From Torreya grandis (lineage: Eukaryota; Streptophyta; Pinopsida; Cupressales; Taxaceae), in the NCBI GenBank assembly GCA_037957365.1, contig JARHVA010000639.1, forward strand, positions 4,640,001 through 4,704,000: a DNA stretch of 64,000 bases, in the 5' to 3' direction. Position 1 is the stretch's first letter, and each line of letters begins with the position of its first letter. A program made the position numbers and the translations under genes. Shown piece after piece: positions 60,661 through 64,000 of the stretch. The notes beneath the pieces are model-generated. The model searched no databases and was not told where the DNA came from. It saw nothing but the letters and a program-made list of their open reading frames with translations.

Positions 60661-61736
60661 GAAACACAAGACCAAGAATGGAAATAAAAAGTAATAAAAA
60701 GAGAAAAGGAGATGAAATAAAAGGAGAGGTGAGAATGCTCAACAAAGCACCAAGAAAACTCAAATAAACACACACAAACAAGAGTAAAGTTAGTGCAATT
60801 TAAAGACAAATGTTCATGCATGTGTGATAGAGGCATTACTTTCTACCACATCATAACAAAGAACAATGTCATGACAATTTTTCCCTAATCATAGTGGAAT
60901 AATGATAGAAGAAATGGAAGAGAATAAAAAGAATGGGTTAGCCAAGCTGACTCTAGATGTATAAGACAAGTGGACCATGCCTACATAGTTTCATGGATGC
61001 ATGTTCCAACATGAACTTCAAGCCAAATATAGTTCTCCTAGGAAATATGATTGAAGAAAAATGATGATCAGACTAGTATGATTAATGTTATAAAATAAAT
61101 GGAAGATACAAAAAACAAATGAGAATGGTCTGGAAAACAAGAAATTGATGAGATGAGAAAGAATGATCTCAAAAAATGATAACTGTGTGGGACAACATGA
61201 AATAAAGTGGTGTTTTTGTGCTTGAAAAATGGTAAGATCATAACAAACTTAATAGTTATTGATAAAATGATGAGAGTGTGGGATGGTAGAATGAGAATTT
61301 ACAAATGTATAGAAGCATGAGATAATGTTTTTGTTCTTTTTTAGATCATATTTTGATGTTTTTGATGTTTTCAAAGTATTTATAATATTTTTTGTGTTTT
61401 TGGGATAAAATATGCACAAGGGGGGACCATCTAGTCAAGGATATGCACATCCTAAGAGTAGATGTTCCATTAAAATAACTAAGCTGGTTGCAATAACACA
61501 TGTTCATAAATCAATGAGAGTGAGGAAAGGGGGGCTGAAGTGACCTCAAAATGAATTGAGCATGACCTACATAGTCCTAAAATGACTTCAATTCATAGTA
61601 ATTCTATCCACACAAAAATGAAGGAAAAACTAATTAGGTCTCAACAAGTTCTCAAATCCAGCAAATGGCTAGTCAAATGAAAATAGTAATGGCAAGGTGA
61701 TGTGGCAATGCATGATAAACAAGTGTTTCCCCTAGT

Positions 61737-61863
61737 TTACCCATAGATGGTTATAACTAAGATACAATAACATAGGTCAATGATACTAATTTTCCCATAG
61801 GTGGTTATAATTAATAGAAAGACTGGTGCAACTTTGATTTGCCCATAGGTAGTTATAATCAAG
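61737..61863. repeat. ~50-bp minisatellite, three copies
   Basis: TTT(A/T/G)CCCATAG(A/G)T(G/A)GTTATAA(C/T) recurs at 61737, 61791 and 61838, with spacings of 54 and 47 bp. Confidence 0.85.
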
Positions 61864-62639
61864 CCCACATAAACAAACGTGGATATAGGATGAAAGATAT
61901 CTTGCTAGATTAATTATCACACTAATTTCATAGAATGTTATTATAAACATGGATTTGATTGATTATTGAAACTTCATCACGATTCCCCCATAAAAGGTGC
62001 AGGAAAAATCAAAATAACCAAAATCAAAATAAGATTGGGTAGGATGACTAAAAATAGGCTTTGGTCTAAATAGGAATGGAAATGGTATAATGAAATGATT
62101 AGACAAAAATTAGATATAGTGGTGACAAATTTGCCTCCAAGTAATGACTGGATCAGATTGCTCATAATGGTGAGAGCATAAGAAATGGGTGATTGAGCTA
62201 ACCTCAATTAAAATTGAACATTGCATACATAGTCTTGAAGGACCTCAAGTCAATATAGTTCAAATGGAATAGTTCATGGATCTCAATGGTATAATAATAC
62301 CTAAAAATGGTATATAGGGTTGTCTCAAAGAGATGAGGCATGGTAATGGAAAATGGGTGAATGGTAGATGAAAAAAATGGGTTTGTTTCTCTTACTGATA
62401 GGGAGATGCACATCCTAGTCAATATGTGAGACAAAAAATTTGATTAAATATATAAGTTGCTATCTAACACCCTTCTAGAACAACTGCTCTGTTAAGAAGT
62501 TATTATTAATCTGGATCTCAATAATGTGTTCATGATCTTCATAGATTATTGATTATACTTCCTTCAAACATCAAGACATGTTATCCTTATAACCTCAATA
62601 AAGGAAAGTGCTACCAGTGATGGTAAATAATGGTAGGAT

Positions 62640-63995
62640 AATTGAGCTATGTGGGTAATAAATAGGTGGGTGATAATAGAATGTATAATGGGGGAAATAA
62701 ATGAAGATTGGGACTTTTAGTTACACGTAATGTTGCTAATGTTGGATTTAACATAATTTTGGTTATGGTGGGGCTAAAGACCTCTGAAGATTCTCTCAAT
62801 AAGACCATCATATTGTTTTGTTGCTTTATCTTAAGAGTAGCTACCATTTGATTAGGTTGTAGATATGAAGCTATTTTTATTTCATCTTCATCAAGTAGTG
62901 AAAAACTTTGGTGCTCAGCTATTGGTGCCTCGATGAGGTTTTCACCAATGAATTTGTTCTAATCATCCCATAGTGCCTCTAAGAAGGTTTCAATAAGGAA
63001 TTTTGACTTTTGACTTTGATTATCTTCTAGTGCTTTTGAAAAAGTTTCACTAGAAGATGCTGAGTTGTGACTTTGCTTGTCCCCTAATGCCTCCTAAAAT
63101 GTCTCACTATGAGAGTGTTCTTCTACTATATGAATGTGGTCTTGGCCTCCTTGCTCTTTTTCAACTGCTATGTCACCATGGATATAGTTAAACAAAGTAT
63201 GACTCTATCGATCCTAATCAACATTTATGAGAGGTGGAACGTCAATATAATGGCTATGTTGGGTGGTAATAATGGGATGGTGAAAGGCATCATGATCCTT
63301 GTAGAATAGAGTAGGAGAAATTATGTCAATGTTAAAGTAATCATCCTCAAAAAGTATAGAAGGATCCCAAATATATTCAAATTGATTTGTAAGGCAATTA
63401 TAACCAATGTTATAACAACAATACTATAATTTATTTTTGACTTTGATTCTAAAGTAATGGACTCTGAATCCAATGTCATCACTAATGTTGGGTCTATTTA
63501 TAATTCTAAATCCAATTTTGGTTCAAAAATGGAACCTGACTCTAATATTGATTCTTCATTTGATATGGTTATTTGGATAATGTTCTATTGAATGCTAAAT
63601 TTTTGACAAGTAACAGCCTATGATGGCTTAATGGGCTCAATAAAAAGTGATTCATTTTAGAAGGGTTCAACATAGACTGACTCATCTAAGTGAATCCCCT
63701 CAAAAAGAGGGAACCGTTCAAGGGATGTCTCTACAAAATCATGTCTATCAAAGTGAGACTCCTCTACGAATGGGAAATGTTCAGGAGACAATTCTAATGA
63801 GACTAGCTTGCCAAGGAGATGGGGCTCTTTGAAAATAGGTTACATATGAATAGCTGACTTATCATATTTTATCTTGTCAAAAATGGGTGTTTCAACAATA
63901 ACATGTTGGATTTGGTTCACAATTAGCTACAAAATATCAACTTTGAACACATTTTGACCTTTATAAGATGGCTTTGGAAGAGGTAATGGTTCTTG
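62640..63995 (-). pseudogene. Decayed reading frame for an unrecognised acidic repeat protein (element E)
   Basis: I do not recognise this protein. The minus strand carries a coherent frame from the window edge to about 62,650, interrupted by several stops and at least one frameshift (~63370). Segments: VETPIFDKIKYDKSAIHM, LELSPEHFPFVEESHFDRHD, ETSLERFPLFEGIHLDESVY and SNEESILESGSIFEPKLDLE. After the shift come SILFEDDYFNIDIISPTLFY, then GQDHIHIVEEHS, and three ~20-residue repeats: SETF.EALGDKQSHNSASS, SETFSKALEDNQSQKSKFLI and ETFLEALWDD.NKFIGENL. The end is DEDEIKIASYLQPNQMVATL (open 62847-62647). It is rich in Asp, Glu, Ser and His, without a signal peptide or catalytic motif. The position upstream of E's noncoding region suggests an extra retroelement ORF; a gag linker or a captured host fragment is also possible. 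Confidence 0.5.
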
Positions 63996-64000
63996 ATTAG

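Larger units (their letters stand above)
59793..62260. repeat. Dispersed ~70-110 bp hairpin-bearing motif, four copies
   Basis: Copies lie at ~59793-59905, 60917-61045, 61535-61610 and 62185-62260. Common text: CTGACCTCAA...ATTGAGCA...CTACATAGT, then (in three copies) a ..CTTCAAG/CCAA...ATAGTTC tail. Three copies contain a short inverted repeat around the CTCAA/TTGAG words. Confidence 0.7.
59043..62640 (-). other. Long noncoding 3' region of element E with minisatellite families
   Basis: About 3.6 kb with no coding domain on either strand but with several internal repeat families (separate entries). A long repeat-bearing noncoding zone between the last ORF and the 3' LTR is known in some plant gypsy lineages (Tat/Ogre type) and in large retrotransposon derivatives. 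Assignment to either is inference. Confidence 0.45.

Noticed and set aside
59793..62260. Spaced repeats that could suggest a CRISPR array
   Set aside because: Copies are degenerate, 0.6-1.1 kb apart and sit in a plant retroelement, so this is not a CRISPR.

Overview
This window looks like non-genic nuclear DNA from a plant with a large, repeat-rich genome. It is strongly AT-rich. Most coding traces are decayed LTR retrotransposons: chromodomain-type Ty3/gypsy and Ty1/copia, with primer sites matching plant initiator-Met tRNA. One LINE ORF1-like DUF4283/zinc-knuckle remnant is also present. Many in-frame stops are TAG or TGA where CAG or CGA is expected, as methylcytosine deamination would give. 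A gymnosperm is a reasonable guess from the style of the elements and their age, but the clade cannot be proved here. I found no intact host gene, tRNA or rRNA.

Layout. 1-5724: a Ty3/gypsy chromovirus ('A', + strand) with gag, protease, RT, RNase H, integrase, chromodomain and a 3' LTR. Its 5' LTR lies left of the window. A appears to be inserted in an older gypsy element, 'B1', whose 3' part is 5725-7680. 8227-14261: a related, nearly complete gypsy element, 'B2', with about 570-bp LTRs. 14262-17960: AT-rich flank. The interval 3999-17960, which runs from the end of A through B1 and B2 to the flank, is then repeated head-to-tail at 17961-31965. This is a ~14-kb tandem duplication with a 4-base microhomology (ACTT) at its junction. 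B1 and B2 in both units carry the same 444-bp foldback element at the same place in the RT domain.

31966-45774: AT-rich DNA with degenerate repeats, the LINE ORF1-like pseudogene (34860-36120), LTR-like scraps near 39830-41040, and a large (TG)n-palindrome-(CA)n structure at 43399-43811. 45775-56350: a minus-strand gypsy chromovirus ('C') split within RT by a minus-strand copia element ('D', 48061-54405) that has both LTRs, PBS and PPT. 56363-64000: probable 3' half of a further minus-strand LTR element ('E'). It has a putative 3' LTR ending at 59028, a long noncoding zone with three minisatellite families, and a decayed reading frame for an acidic repeat protein I do not recognise (62640-63995).

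The genes do not form a working pathway. They record a sequence of events: B insertion and foldback insertion; a probable early local duplication giving B1 and B2; A inserting into B1; the 14-kb tandem duplication; and, separately, D inserting into C. Every polyprotein here is interrupted, so none should be active.
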